Shown here: positions 41,514-50,640 of the stretch, piece after piece
Numbering within the stretch: position 1 is the stretch's first letter
How the letters are laid out: each line of letters opens with the position of its first letter
NCBI RefSeq assembly: GCF_004745865.1
Contig: NZ_SRKZ01000003.1
Span: forward strand, 496,001 to 560,000
Source: Hymenobacter wooponensis
GTDB taxonomy: Bacteria > Bacteroidota > Bacteroidia > Cytophagales > Hymenobacteraceae
Direction of reading: 5' to 3'
DNA length: 64,000 nt
Made by a program: the position numbers and the translations under genes
Notes under the pieces: generated by a model
Database searches by the model: none
The model's input: only the letters and a program-made list of their open reading frames with translations
What the model was told of the DNA's origin: nothing

Positions 41514-41870
41514 TTGTTTTTTAAGCGCAAGCCTCCAATTCTTTTGCATCTCAGCGGGCTCTTACTGGTGTGTATGTACCGATTTATTGCGTGTGTCTTA
41601 AGTGTATTATAGAAGGACTATATGCTTACTGCTAGGATATTTAGCCAGTTTCACGGCTTGCATTTAGGTAATTATTAAGGATACATTAGCACTATTCAAG
41701 GCCTATTTATCCTGGGCAGGGTAGGATTTCTGAATACCCTTTCATCTCCCGCTGCTACTTTCTGCTAGGCCAGTCTAAGCCTAAGCGCACTTACATATCC
41801 GGGCTAACCTCCTCATTTACCGGCTTCTGCTCCGCATTCCGATCCATTTTCCCTTTCTAACCCCACCCTT
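41514..41870. other. Upstream region of the GH16 gene
   Basis: About 355 bases without a gene, AT-rich in the middle (about 41600-41700). No exact TAnnTTTG box or riboswitch-like structure was recognised. One copy of the dispersed CTAGGCC word is present. Confidence 0.5.
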
Positions 41871-44800
41871 ATGAAAAGAACCTTCTACAGGTATGTCCAA
41901 CGAGTTCGGTTGAGTGGCCTAGCGCTGCTGGGCGGCCTTCTAGCAGTTACGCACTTCTCGGCGCAGGCCCAGCAGCAACTAGTTTGGGAAGAGAACTTCA
42001 ACACAACCAGCATCAACCCCAACACCTGGACGTTTGACGTTGGTGACGGCTGCGCCCAGGGCGTATGCGGCTGGGGCAACAGTGAGCTGGAGACCTACAC
42101 CAACCGCCCCGAAAACGCCCGCGTGGAGAACGGCCACCTCGTAATTGAAGCCCGGCGGGAGGCGTACCAGGGCCGGCAGTTCACCTCGGCCCGCATGAAA
42201 ACGCTGGGCCGCGTACAGTTTAAGTACGGCACTTTGGAGGCCCGCATTAAGGTGCCGAACCTACAGAACGGCCTGTGGCCGGCGTTCTGGCTGCTAGGTG
42301 CCAGCGGCACCTGGCCCGCCAGCGGAGAAACCGATATTATGGAAATGGGCTCGGCGGCCGCCATTAAAGATGGCGTAATAAACCGGCGCGTAGGCGGGGC
42401 TACCCACTGGCAAAACGCTGGGCAACATGCCTCTTACGACCGGTACTACGACAGCCCCACCGACCTCACCAACGATTACCATGTGTACCGCATGACCTGG
42501 GACAGCCAGCTCATCCGCATGTTCATCGACGACCACGAATACTATGCTATCGACATCTCCAAGGGCGCAGCTGCCGACCTGGAGGAGTTTCACAAGGCGC
42601 AGTACATTCTGCTGAACCTGGCCGTAGGAGGCCAGTACACCGGCATTTACGGCGCCGATGGCATTACGGCACCCTTGCCGGGCCAAATGCAGGTAGACTA
42701 CATCCGGCTCTACCAGAGCCCCGGCGACGAGCTGTACCTGGGCACCAACAACGGCATTGCGGGCGAGTTCGGCATCTACACCGAGAACCCCGCTATTACC
42801 CAGCGCCTGGCCTACGGGCAAGATGCCAACCTCTACATCTGGAACAACCTCGCCAACATCACCTCCCCTACCCCAACTCCTTTTGAAGGGCAGGAAGTGT
42901 TGGCCCTGCGCGCCAACCCTGGCGCCTGGTTTGGCATGGGCGTCGATAATCAGGTAAAAAACCTGGTGGCCTTCGATAAGGGCTCGTTGAAGCTCCAGTT
43001 CAAGACCTCCTATACTGGGCAGTTTAAGTTCGGGATTAAGTCGGGCGCGGGCGAAAGCTGGGTTGATTTCCCGGCTGGCACCTCGCGCTTTGGCTTGGTG
43101 CGCGACGGGCAGTGGCACGAAGTAGTAATTCCGATGTCGGCCTTCAACAACGGCGACTTAGGTTCGGTAACGGCCACGTTCATGTTTGCCGGCGACGCCC
43201 CCGGTAGCGCCGCCGATTTCTACTTCGACAACATCTACTACAGCGGCGGCGTGGCTACCAACCCCGCTCCCACCGTCAGCCTAACCTCGCCTACTAATGA
43301 GGCGCTGATCACTACACCCGCCAACATTACCCTGACGGCCAACGCCTCCGACGCCAACGGCTCGGTTACAAAGGTGGAGTTTTACAGCGGCTCCACGCTG
43401 CTGGGCACTTCTACCACGGCGCCCTACAGCGCCACCTGGAGTAGTGTAGCGCCCGGCACCTACACCCTCACCGCCAAAGCCACCGACAACGAAGGGGTAG
43501 TAACCACCTCAGCGCCGATTACGGTATTTGTAGCTGCACCTAACAACACGGCGCCTACGGTGGCAATAACCGCCCCCACGGCCAGCACCAGCTTTACTAC
43601 GCCGGCTACCATCACAATTGCGGCCAATGCCGCCGATGCCGATGGCTCGGTGTATAAAGTAGAATTCTACAACGGTCAGACCCTGCTGGGCACCGACTAC
43701 AGCAGCCCGTACACCTACAGCTGGAGCGGAGTAACGGCTGGCACTTACACGCTTACGGCCAAGGTGACGGACAATGGCAAGCTCGTGACTACCTCAGCGC
43801 CAGTTACCATTACGGTGAAGAGCAACGTTATTGCGGGCCCGAACTTTGGGGTATACACCGAAAACGCCCAAGTAACGGAGAAGCTGGTGTTTGGGCAGGA
43901 TGCTGATCTGTACATCTGGAACAACCTCAGCAACATTCCTTCTCCCACGCCCTACGAAGGCTCCGATGTACTGGCCCTGCGCGCCGGTGCCGGCAACTGG
44001 TTTGGAATGGGCGTGGCCAACAGCGTTAAGAACCTGGCGGCTTTCTCGAACGGCTCGTTGAAATTCCACTTCAAAACCACCTATGCCGGGCAGTTTAAAA
44101 TAGGCGTGAAGAGCGGCACTGAGGGCTGGGTTGATTTCGCGCCTGGTGCCACGCAGTACGGGCTAGTGCGAGATGGGCAGTGGCATGAGGTTATCATTCC
44201 GCTCAAAGCCTTCGGCAACCTCGACTGGACAGCCCTAGAGCAAGCCTTTATGTTTGCGGGTGATGCCGCTGGCCCCCAGGCCGACTTCTACTTCGACAAC
44301 ATTTACTACAACTCGGCACCGGTTACGCTGCCCCCGGTTACGTACTGCGCCACCGCTGCCAGCGGCGACTATAGCTACGCGGCCACTACGGTGGGTAATA
44401 ACGTCAACTTCGTGTTTCACCCTCTGGGTGCCACGGCGGGCGGCAACCTGGCTATCATTTACGTGAATGGCCCCGGCTATGGCATGACGAAAAACTCGGT
44501 GGGTGACTTCACCTTCTCGCTTCCTAACCAAACGGCTGGTCAGGCCCTGAACTTCTACTTCACCTATCAGGTAGGAGCCGGCGGCGGTGAGAAAAACTCG
44601 TCCGCCACGCCCCACACGTATACCGCTGGCTCCGTGTGCAGCGATGCTCCAGCGCCCAGCGCCCCAACCGTCAGCCTGACCTCGCCAACAGCTTCCGCTA
44701 CATTTGCTGCGCCCGCTACCATTACCCTCACGGCCAACGCCGCCGATGCTGATGGCACCATCAGCAAGGTGGAGTTCTACCAAGGCACTACTCTGCTCGG

Positions 44801-46541
44801 CACGGCTACCACCGCTCCGTACAGCTTCTCGTGGAGCAATGTAGCAGCAGGTAGCTACTCGCTCACGGCCAAAGCCTTCGACAACAGTGGCCTAGCCACC
44901 ACTTCGGCCCCGGTAGCCGTGACCGTAACGGGCACCACGCCCGGCGGTGATACGGGCGGCTACTGTGGCACGGCGGCCAATGGTGACTTCAGCTGGAAAG
45001 CCAGCACCACCGGCACCGATGTGGCCTTTACCTTCCACCCACTAGGCGCCACGGCGGGCGGCAACTTAGCTATCCTGTACATCAACGGGGGCGGCTACGG
45101 CATGACCAAGAACTCCGCAGGCGACTTTACCTACACGGCCCGCGGACAGGCCGCCGGCTCTGTGCTCAGCCTCTACTTCACGTATCAGGTGGGCCCCAAT
45201 GGGTTTGAGCGCAATACGGCAGATGCCAAAGTCACCTACACGGTAGGCACTTCCTGCGCGGCAGCACCCGCCAACACGCCGCCTACCGTCAGCCTGACCT
45301 CACCGTCGGCTACCACGTTTGCCGCGCCGGCCAGCATTACGCTTACGGCTTTGGCCGCTGATGCCGATGGCAGCATTGCTAAGGTAGAGTTCTACCAGGG
45401 CACTACCCTGCTGGGCTCGGCTACTGCGGCGCCCTACAGCTTCCAGTGGAATAACGTGCCTGTGGGCAGCTACGCCCTCACGGCAAAAGCTACTGACAAC
45501 GGTGGCCTAGCTACTACCTCGGCGCCCGTGAACATTACGGTGGCCTACGCCGATGAAGATGGCGACGGATACCCCGCCAACGAGGACTGCGACGACCATA
45601 ATCCCGCCGTGCACCCTGGCCTAGTGTTCTATGCCGATGCCGATGGTGATGGGTTTGGCAACAGCTCGGCAGCAACCGTTACAGCCTGCTTAACGCCAGC
45701 TGGCTACGTGCTGAAAGGCGGCGACTGCAACGACCAAGATGCCAGCATCAACCCTGCTGCGAAGGACGTGTGCGGCCAAGACCGCAACTGCGACGGCAAG
45801 CTCGACCTGCCCGCCCAAGCCGCTCCGACTATTGCCGTGAAGCCGGCCTCCACAGTATACACTGGCGGCAATGCCCAGACCATTTACCTGGGTTATGGCC
45901 CGCAGAGCGTGACCCTGACGGCTACAGCCACGGGCGCCGCTTCTTATAGCTGGAGCCCCGCTACTGGCCTAGGGGCCACCGCTGGAGCCAGCACTGTGTT
46001 TGCCCCTAAAACTGCCGGCAGCTACCAGCTGCAGGTTACGGCCAAAAACGCGGAGGGCTGCACGGCTGCGGCTTCCGTCACCATCACGGTTATCGACGTC
46101 CGCGCTGGCAAGAAGGGCGACAAAGTAATGATTTGCCACAATGGCAATTCCGTTGAGATTTCCGCGTCTGATGTCGCCGAGCGTTTGAAGAAGGGCGCCG
46201 TGCTGGGCAGCTGCACCCCATCGGTTAGCACAGTGGCTGAGTCTAGTGCGTACCTGGCTGGTCAGTCTACTGACTTGCAGGCTGCTGAAGTTACGCTCTA
46301 CCCCAACCCTGCCCAGGATCATACCCGCCTGGAAATTGCGCTGGCCCAGGATGGAGCTTACACCCTGAGCATCTACGACCTGAAGGGTACCCTGGTGAAG
46401 CAAGTCAGTGCCGGACAAGGCAGCCGCAGCCAGCGCCTGACCTTCGACCTGAACGCCGGCGAGTTTGCCGACGGCATCTACCTCGTGCGCCTGGTGACAA
46501 GCAAGGAAGTTCAGACCAAGCGACTTTCCATCCGCCACTAG
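41871..46541 (+). CDS. Secreted multimodular GH16 endo-beta-glucanase with T9SS sorting domain
   Basis: A 1556-residue secreted enzyme. Residues 1-33 are a signal peptide. About 34-285 is a GH16 domain with the catalytic ETDIME core (E153 nucleophile, D155, E158 acid/base), a laminarinase-type beta-glucanase. Then come two copies of an unrecognised beta-sandwich (about 287-461 and 649-820), Big_7-like Ig domains (about 463-553, 558-648, 933-1022, 1136-1224), two Cys-containing modules (from about 825 and 1029), a MopE-like Ca-loop segment (about 1225-1310, DEDGDGYPANEDCDD), a PKD-like domain and an HNGNSVEIS-type segment. About 1470-1556 is a type IX (Por) sorting domain, LYPNPAQDHTRLEI. It should degrade beta-1,3 or mixed-linkage glucan outside the cell. 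Length is unusual for GH16; the modules probably bind and present substrate. Confidence 0.93.
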   Translation: MKRTFYRYVQRVRLSGLALLGGLLAVTHFSAQAQQQLVWEENFNTTSINPNTWTFDVGDGCAQGVCGWGNSELETYTNRPENARVENGHLVIEARREAYQGRQFTSARMKTLGRVQFKYGTLEARIKVPNLQNGLWPAFWLLGASGTWPASGETDIMEMGSAAAIKDGVINRRVGGATHWQNAGQHASYDRYYDSPTDLTNDYHVYRMTWDSQLIRMFIDDHEYYAIDISKGAAADLEEFHKAQYILLNLAVGGQYTGIYGADGITAPLPGQMQVDYIRLYQSPGDELYLGTNNGIAGEFGIYTENPAITQRLAYGQDANLYIWNNLANITSPTPTPFEGQEVLALRANPGAWFGMGVDNQVKNLVAFDKGSLKLQFKTSYTGQFKFGIKSGAGESWVDFPAGTSRFGLVRDGQWHEVVIPMSAFNNGDLGSVTATFMFAGDAPGSAADFYFDNIYYSGGVATNPAPTVSLTSPTNEALITTPANITLTANASDANGSVTKVEFYSGSTLLGTSTTAPYSATWSSVAPGTYTLTAKATDNEGVVTTSAPITVFVAAPNNTAPTVAITAPTASTSFTTPATITIAANAADADGSVYKVEFYNGQTLLGTDYSSPYTYSWSGVTAGTYTLTAKVTDNGKLVTTSAPVTITVKSNVIAGPNFGVYTENAQVTEKLVFGQDADLYIWNNLSNIPSPTPYEGSDVLALRAGAGNWFGMGVANSVKNLAAFSNGSLKFHFKTTYAGQFKIGVKSGTEGWVDFAPGATQYGLVRDGQWHEVIIPLKAFGNLDWTALEQAFMFAGDAAGPQADFYFDNIYYNSAPVTLPPVTYCATAASGDYSYAATTVGNNVNFVFHPLGATAGGNLAIIYVNGPGYGMTKNSVGDFTFSLPNQTAGQALNFYFTYQVGAGGGEKNSSATPHTYTAGSVCSDAPAPSAPTVSLTSPTASATFAAPATITLTANAADADGTISKVEFYQGTTLLGTATTAPYSFSWSNVAAGSYSLTAKAFDNSGLATTSAPVAVTVTGTTPGGDTGGYCGTAANGDFSWKASTTGTDVAFTFHPLGATAGGNLAILYINGGGYGMTKNSAGDFTYTARGQAAGSVLSLYFTYQVGPNGFERNTADAKVTYTVGTSCAAAPANTPPTVSLTSPSATTFAAPASITLTALAADADGSIAKVEFYQGTTLLGSATAAPYSFQWNNVPVGSYALTAKATDNGGLATTSAPVNITVAYADEDGDGYPANEDCDDHNPAVHPGLVFYADADGDGFGNSSAATVTACLTPAGYVLKGGDCNDQDASINPAAKDVCGQDRNCDGKLDLPAQAAPTIAVKPASTVYTGGNAQTIYLGYGPQSVTLTATATGAASYSWSPATGLGATAGASTVFAPKTAGSYQLQVTAKNAEGCTAAASVTITVIDVRAGKKGDKVMICHNGNSVEISASDVAERLKKGAVLGSCTPSVSTVAESSAYLAGQSTDLQAAEVTLYPNPAQDHTRLEIALAQDGAYTLSIYDLKGTLVKQVSAGQGSRSQRLTFDLNAGEFADGIYLVRLVTSKEVQTKRLSIRH
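42730..44325 (+). repeat. Duplicated module pair within the GH16 gene
   Basis: Two copies of an about 170-residue beta-sandwich module (42730-43255 and 43816-44325) share strings such as FGIYTEN, LYIWNNL, GMGV, VRDGQWHEV and DFYFDNIYY. Two Ig-like domains lie between them, so the module and Ig part appear to have been duplicated as a block. Confidence 0.8.
44343..45262 (+). repeat. Second duplicated module pair within the GH16 gene
   Basis: Two copies of an about 100-residue Cys-flanked module (44343-44640 and 44959-45262) share YC[AG]TAA, HPLGATAGGNLAI and YFTYQVG. One Ig-like domain separates them. Confidence 0.8.
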
Positions 46542-46572
46542 GCCAGTACCTACGAGGTCTTAGCAACAAAAT

Positions 46573-46599
46573 GCCCCAGCCGATTGACTGGGGCTTTTT
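46573..46599 (+). terminator. Terminator after the GH16 gene
   Basis: 7-nt GC-rich stem (46573-46579 with 46588-46594), 8-nt loop, then T5 and a T-rich tail, 32 bases past the stop codon. Confidence 0.88.
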
Positions 46600-46689
46600 G
46601 TTGTTAATAAGCTATGGAGGAAAGTAAAGAGGCGGTTATGTCGAGCTTACCGAGACATCTCGCGTGCTGACGTTGCCAGATTACATCCG

Positions 46690-46722
46690 CACGTCATCCT
46701 GCGCAGCACGAAGGATGACGTG
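46690..46722. repeat. Intergenic inverted repeat
   Basis: 11-nt inverted repeat (46690-46700 with 46712-46722) with an 11-nt spacer between the GH16 terminator and the convergent monooxygenase gene. Its GTCATCCTG...GCACGAAGGATGAC pattern looks like the dispersed palindromic elements common between genes of this group. Termination of the minus-strand gene is another reading. Confidence 0.5.
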
Positions 46723-46755
46723 CCAGGAAAAGCCTTTGTTACACTACACGAGCCG

Positions 46756-47802
46756 CTAGGCCACTTCGCCGCTTACCAGCTCCGGCGTTTGCTGCTGTTT
46801 ACCTTTTAGCTCAGCCAGAATCTCGTAGGAGCGCAAGCGGGCGGCGGGCTCGTAGATGTGCGATACAACCATCAGCTCTTTTACCTGGGTTTTCGCCACG
46901 AATTCTTCGAGCTGACGAGCTATTTTCTCGGGGCCACCGATGAATACGTAGGTCATCATCTGACGCACAGCGGCTTCTTCCATGTCGCTCCAACGGCCGT
47001 TCATGGTATCTACGGGCGGCTGCAGAGGTGCGGAAGTACCGCGGATAATGCCCAGCGCGAAGGTGTAAAACGAGGTGGCTAAGCGCTCCGCCTCCGCGTC
47101 GGTATCGGCAGCTATTACGTTTACGCAGGCCATGGCGTACGGCTCCGTCAGGTGCTCAGATGGGCGGAAGCTGCTCCGGTACAGGCGCAGGGCTTCGTGC
47201 AGGTAAGTGGGCGCAAAGTGGCTGGCGAAGGCAAACGGCAGGCCTAGCATACCAGCCAGTTGGGCGCTGTAGGTGCTGGAGCCCAGCAGCCAGATGGGAA
47301 TATCCAGCCCCTCGGCGGGCACGGCCCGCACGCGACCAGTGCGGTTTTCGGCGGAGAGGTAGAGCTGCAGCTCCTGCACGTTTTCGGGAAAGTCGTTGGC
47401 CGACCCGCGGGCGTCGCGGCGCAGGGCCATGGCCGTTACCTGGTCGGTGCCGGGGGCGCGGCCCAGGCCCAGGTCGATGCGGCCGGGGTAGAGCGTGGCC
47501 AGAGTCCCGAACTGCTCGGCAATAACCAGCGGGGCGTGATTGGGCAGCATAATACCGCCCGAGCCCACCCGAATGCGGTTGGTACCACCGGCAATGTGCC
47601 CGATCAGGATAGACGTAGCCGAGCTGGCAATGCTGGCCATGTTGTGGTGCTCAGCCAGCCAGAACCGCTGGAAGCCCCATTCCTCTACCCGGCGGGCCAG
47701 CTCCAGGCTATTGTGAAACGTATCGGCGGGGGTGTGGCCGGCCAGAATGGGGGCCAGATCCAGTACGGAGAAGGGAATATTAGCGAGTGACGGAGTGGTC
47801 AT
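46756..47802 (-). CDS. LLM-class flavin-dependent oxidoreductase
   Basis: A 348-residue bacterial luciferase-like monooxygenase. It has the N-terminal [13 protein letters not shown] strand, the [21 protein letters not shown] segment and the [43 protein letters not shown] block that binds FMNH2 in this family. It is a soluble TIM-barrel enzyme using FMNH2 and O2; the substrate is unknown, and many family members are annotated only as alkanal-monooxygenase-like. The frame opens at 47856, but the ATG at 47802 begins the first conserved strand. It is flanked by a hairpin downstream. Confidence 0.9.
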   Translation of the reverse strand: MTTPSLANIPFSVLDLAPILAGHTPADTFHNSLELARRVEEWGFQRFWLAEHHNMASIASSATSILIGHIAGGTNRIRVGSGGIMLPNHAPLVIAEQFGTLATLYPGRIDLGLGRAPGTDQVTAMALRRDARGSANDFPENVQELQLYLSAENRTGRVRAVPAEGLDIPIWLLGSSTYSAQLAGMLGLPFAFASHFAPTYLHEALRLYRSSFRPSEHLTEPYAMACVNVIAADTDAEAERLATSFYTFALGIIRGTSAPLQPPVDTMNGRWSDMEEAAVRQMMTYVFIGGPEKIARQLEEFVAKTQVKELMVVSHIYEPAARLRSYEILAELKGKQQQTPELVSGEVA

Positions 47803-47988
47803 GTTCGTAAGCTTCAAAAGATAGAAAGCCGCTCCCCTAGGCCTGGTCACTGGCAAGCAGTTATTGTCCGGCAGGTCATGCAGAAGCAGATGTTGGTAAA
47901 CCAGTGCCTACTCTGAAAGGTTTATGTCGGGCCCGCTACCCACAGACTGGCAGCGGGTAGTTGCCCCACTCCTTCCAACTACTACGCT

Positions 47989-48771
47989 TTGCCAACCGAC
48001 TTTCTATCCGGCACGAAAGCCCTAATTACCGGCGGCTCCAGCGGCTTGGGTTTCGCCATGGCCCAAGCCTTGGCCGATGCTGGCGCCGCGGTGCTCATCA
48101 CGGGCCGCAGCTCGGCCACGCTCAACGACGCGCTTGCTCGCCTAGGCCACCCGGCTGACCGGGTGCAAGCCCTTACCATGGATGTACGCGACGAAAACTC
48201 CATTGCCGAGGCCTTGCAGTGGGTGCAGGCCAACTGGGGTGGCCTAGACCTGCTGGTAAACAACGCCGGCATTGGGATGCGCACCGTCAACCCCGAGTTT
48301 ATGACGGCTCCCCAGCCCTTTTACAAGGTCAGTGCCGCTGGCTTCCGCGACCTTATCGACACCAACCTGACGGGGTATTTTTTGGTGGCCAAGGCCTTTG
48401 CGCCCCTGCTGGTGGCGCAGGGGCACGGCAAAATCGTGAACATCTCCATGAATCACGAGACCATGAAGCGCCAGGGCTTCATTCCCTACGGCCCATCCCG
48501 CGCCGGGGCTGAGTCGCTTTCCCTGATTATGGCCGAAGACCTGCGCGAGCATAACATCAACGTGAACATGCTGCTGCCCGGGGGCGCCACCGAAACCGGC
48601 ATGATACCCGAGGAGCAGCGCGCGGCATTGCCCAGCCACTTTTCCCTGCTCAGCCCCTCTATTATGGCCCGCCCCATTGTGTTTTTGGCCTCCGAAGCCA
48701 GCAACGGCATCACGGGCCAGCGCATTGTGGCCACGGAGTTTGACGCCTGGCTCACTCAGCAGCAGGCCTAG
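47989..48771 (+). CDS. Short-chain dehydrogenase/reductase
   Basis: A 260-residue SDR oxidoreductase. The NAD(P)-binding TGGSSGLG is at residues about 14-21, the structural NNAG in the middle, and the catalytic Ser in VNISMNHETMKRQG followed by the YxxxR variant YGPSRAG. The usual active-site Lys of YxxxK is therefore replaced by Arg, which would be unusual if the alignment holds. It is a soluble reductase of unknown substrate. There is no ATG at the 5' end; a TTG at 47989 is the most upstream start and fits the first beta strand. It may be read with the oxidoreductase genes that follow at short distance. Confidence 0.82.
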   Translation: MPTDFLSGTKALITGGSSGLGFAMAQALADAGAAVLITGRSSATLNDALARLGHPADRVQALTMDVRDENSIAEALQWVQANWGGLDLLVNNAGIGMRTVNPEFMTAPQPFYKVSAAGFRDLIDTNLTGYFLVAKAFAPLLVAQGHGKIVNISMNHETMKRQGFIPYGPSRAGAESLSLIMAEDLREHNINVNMLLPGGATETGMIPEEQRAALPSHFSLLSPSIMARPIVFLASEASNGITGQRIVATEFDAWLTQQQA

Positions 48772-48887
48772 AACAGCGTACTGTCATGTATATTGTCGGG
48801 CCGAGTAGCGCGAGGCAGGTGAAGGCATTACCTACCCCGGCATTCTCTCGCTCTTCGGCTTGCACGCTCTCCTCACTCTTCCTTTCC

Positions 48888-49532
48888 ATGCAGAACTCTT
48901 TCTTTAACCGCGGTTTCCAGCGCAAGCGGCCCGCCCCTACTGGCCACGTACTGCCGCCGGGCCAGTACGAAACCAAGGATTTCCCGGTGCTGAGCGCCGG
49001 CCCCACCCCCCAGATCAACCCCGCGCAGTGGTCGTTCGGGCTCGATGGCCTGGTGCAAACTCCCCAGCAGTGGAGCTGGCAGGAGTTCAATAACCTCCCC
49101 CAGCAAGACTTCACGGTGGATATTCATTGCGTAACGCAGTGGTCGAAGTTCGGTACGGGGTGGCAGGGCGTGAGCCTCGATACGCTGCTGGATGCCGCCC
49201 AGCCCACCACCGAGGCCCGCTACGTAATGGCCCACTGCTACGGCGGCTACACCACCAACCTCCCGCTAGCCGACCTGCGCGGCGGCAAAGCCTTCATTGG
49301 GCTGCTGTACGATGGTAAACCGCTGGCTCCAGAGCACGGCGGCCCCGCCCGCCTGGTAGTGCCCCACCTCTACTTCTGGAAAAGTGCTAAATGGATTCAG
49401 CGTCTGGAGCTGCTCTCGGAAGACGCACCGGGCTTCTGGGAGCGGGCCGGCTACAGTATGTATGGTGACCCATGGAAGGAGCAGCGCTACCTGGATGACG
49501 ACGAATACCTGGCTGCCAAAGCCAATGAATAG
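48888..49532 (+). CDS. Sulphite-oxidase-like molybdopterin oxidoreductase
   Basis: A 214-residue protein of the sulphite oxidase/MsrP fold. The Mo ligand Cys81 is in VDIHCVTQWSKFGTGWQGVSL, and the later HCYGGYTTNLPLADL and PARLVVPHLYFWKSAKWI segments complete the molybdopterin site. Unlike MsrP it has no Tat signal, so it works in the cytoplasm. Its natural reductant is probably the flavoprotein encoded by the next gene, which overlaps it by 8 bases. The frame opens at 48786, but the ATG at 48888 begins the conserved part. The true substrate is not known for this subgroup. Confidence 0.85.
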   Translation: MQNSFFNRGFQRKRPAPTGHVLPPGQYETKDFPVLSAGPTPQINPAQWSFGLDGLVQTPQQWSWQEFNNLPQQDFTVDIHCVTQWSKFGTGWQGVSLDTLLDAAQPTTEARYVMAHCYGGYTTNLPLADLRGGKAFIGLLYDGKPLAPEHGGPARLVVPHLYFWKSAKWIQRLELLSEDAPGFWERAGYSMYGDPWKEQRYLDDDEYLAAKANE

Positions 49533-50268
49533 TCTCGATTGGCAACTGGGCACTGTGGTGCAAGTAACGCCCGAAACGCCCCACGCAAAAACCTTTACGC
49601 TACGCTTGCCCCACTGGCAGCCCCACCGGGCGGGCCAGCACTACACCCTTCGCCTCACTGCCCCCGATGGCTACCAGGCGCAGCGCAGCTACTCCATTGC
49701 CTCGCCCCCGGAGCAAACTGGCGAGGTAGCCTTCACTATTGAGCTGATTGAGGAAGGCGAAGTATCGGGCTATCTGTTTGAGGGCGTGCTGCCCGGCGAC
49801 CAGCTGGAAGTACGCGGCCCCATTGGCGGCTACTTTGTGTGGGAAGCCACGCCCCAAGCTGGGCCGCTGCTGCTCGTGGCGGGCGGCTCGGGCATTGTGC
49901 CTCTCATGTGCATGCTTCGCCACCGACAGCGCAGTGGCATACATAACCCCACAGCACTGCTCTACAGCGTCCGGACTCCGGAGGAAGTGATTTATGCGCA
50001 GGAACTGAGGGATATGGCGCAGGCTGATCCGTTGTTTTACCTGCAACTGGCCTATACCCGGCAGGCTCCCGTTGGGTGGACGGGGTATCATCGGCGGGTT
50101 GATGAAGCCATGCTCCAAGAGGCGCTAGGCCTCCTGCCCTCAGCGCCGCAATGCTTCATTTGCGGGCCAACTGGCCTGGTAGAAAGCGCCGCGAATATTT
50201 TAGCAGAACAACTCCAGCTTCCGGCGTCAGCTATTCATACTGAGCGCTTTGGGCCTTCCGGCTCCTGA
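49525..50268 (+). CDS. FAD-binding ferredoxin-NADP reductase-type protein
   Basis: A 247-residue flavoprotein with the FNR layout: RSYSIASPP (FAD-binding RxYS motif) in the first domain, GGSGIVPLMCML (NAD(P)-binding) in the second, and the C-terminal FICGPTGLVESAANIL. No ferredoxin domain is fused. The ATG at 49525 overlaps the end of the sulphite-oxidase-like gene, so the two are translated together and the protein is probably the electron donor to that molybdoenzyme. It replaces the membrane haem subunit (MsrQ) of the periplasmic MsrPQ system with a cytoplasmic reductase. Confidence 0.9.
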   Translation: MNSLDWQLGTVVQVTPETPHAKTFTLRLPHWQPHRAGQHYTLRLTAPDGYQAQRSYSIASPPEQTGEVAFTIELIEEGEVSGYLFEGVLPGDQLEVRGPIGGYFVWEATPQAGPLLLVAGGSGIVPLMCMLRHRQRSGIHNPTALLYSVRTPEEVIYAQELRDMAQADPLFYLQLAYTRQAPVGWTGYHRRVDEAMLQEALGLLPSAPQCFICGPTGLVESAANILAEQLQLPASAIHTERFGPSGS

Positions 50269-50393
50269 CTGCGCTACCCCGCAGTAGCAACCGTAAACTT
50301 CGGCAGCTGCCCCCTAAAATAATTTCCCACTGCGCAAAACCATGTACCTACTTACATTCGTATTAGCTCGTGTCCTGAATACTACCAACACCT

Positions 50394-50585
50394 ATGCAGC
50401 CACAGTGCCCCACAAAACCAACCCTGCCTTCGCCTATTAGGCGGGCCCTCGAGCTAGACCGCTACATGCACCAACTCCTGCAGCACCAGGCTAAGCAATT
50501 AGCAGGCACGCCAGGCTGGCCATTGCAGGCCTCGTGCGTATATGAGCAGCTCCTCCAACAGATTGAGGAAGACTTGCAAGGGTAG
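50394..50585 (+). CDS. Small hypothetical protein
   Basis: A 63-residue, mainly helical, glutamine-rich protein with no signal peptide or membrane segment. No family is recognised. It has a plausible ATG start, codon use like its neighbours and a terminator hairpin right after its stop, which makes it likely real though not certain. Confidence 0.45.
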   Translation: MQPQCPTKPTLPSPIRRALELDRYMHQLLQHQAKQLAGTPGWPLQASCVYEQLLQQIEEDLQG

Positions 50586-50613
50586 TTAACCCAATACCTG
50601 AGCAATAGTACTG

Positions 50614-50640
50614 AAAGCCGGTCTCGCTGACTGGCTTTTT
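50614..50640 (+). terminator. Terminator after the small hypothetical gene
   Basis: 10-nt stem with one wobble pair (50614-50623 with 50629-50638), TCGCT loop, ending in a T-tract. Confidence 0.75.

Noticed and set aside
42294..43118. 274-residue open frame antisense to the GH16 gene
   Set aside because: Same reason: shadow of a conserved coding strand, with no signal or domain.
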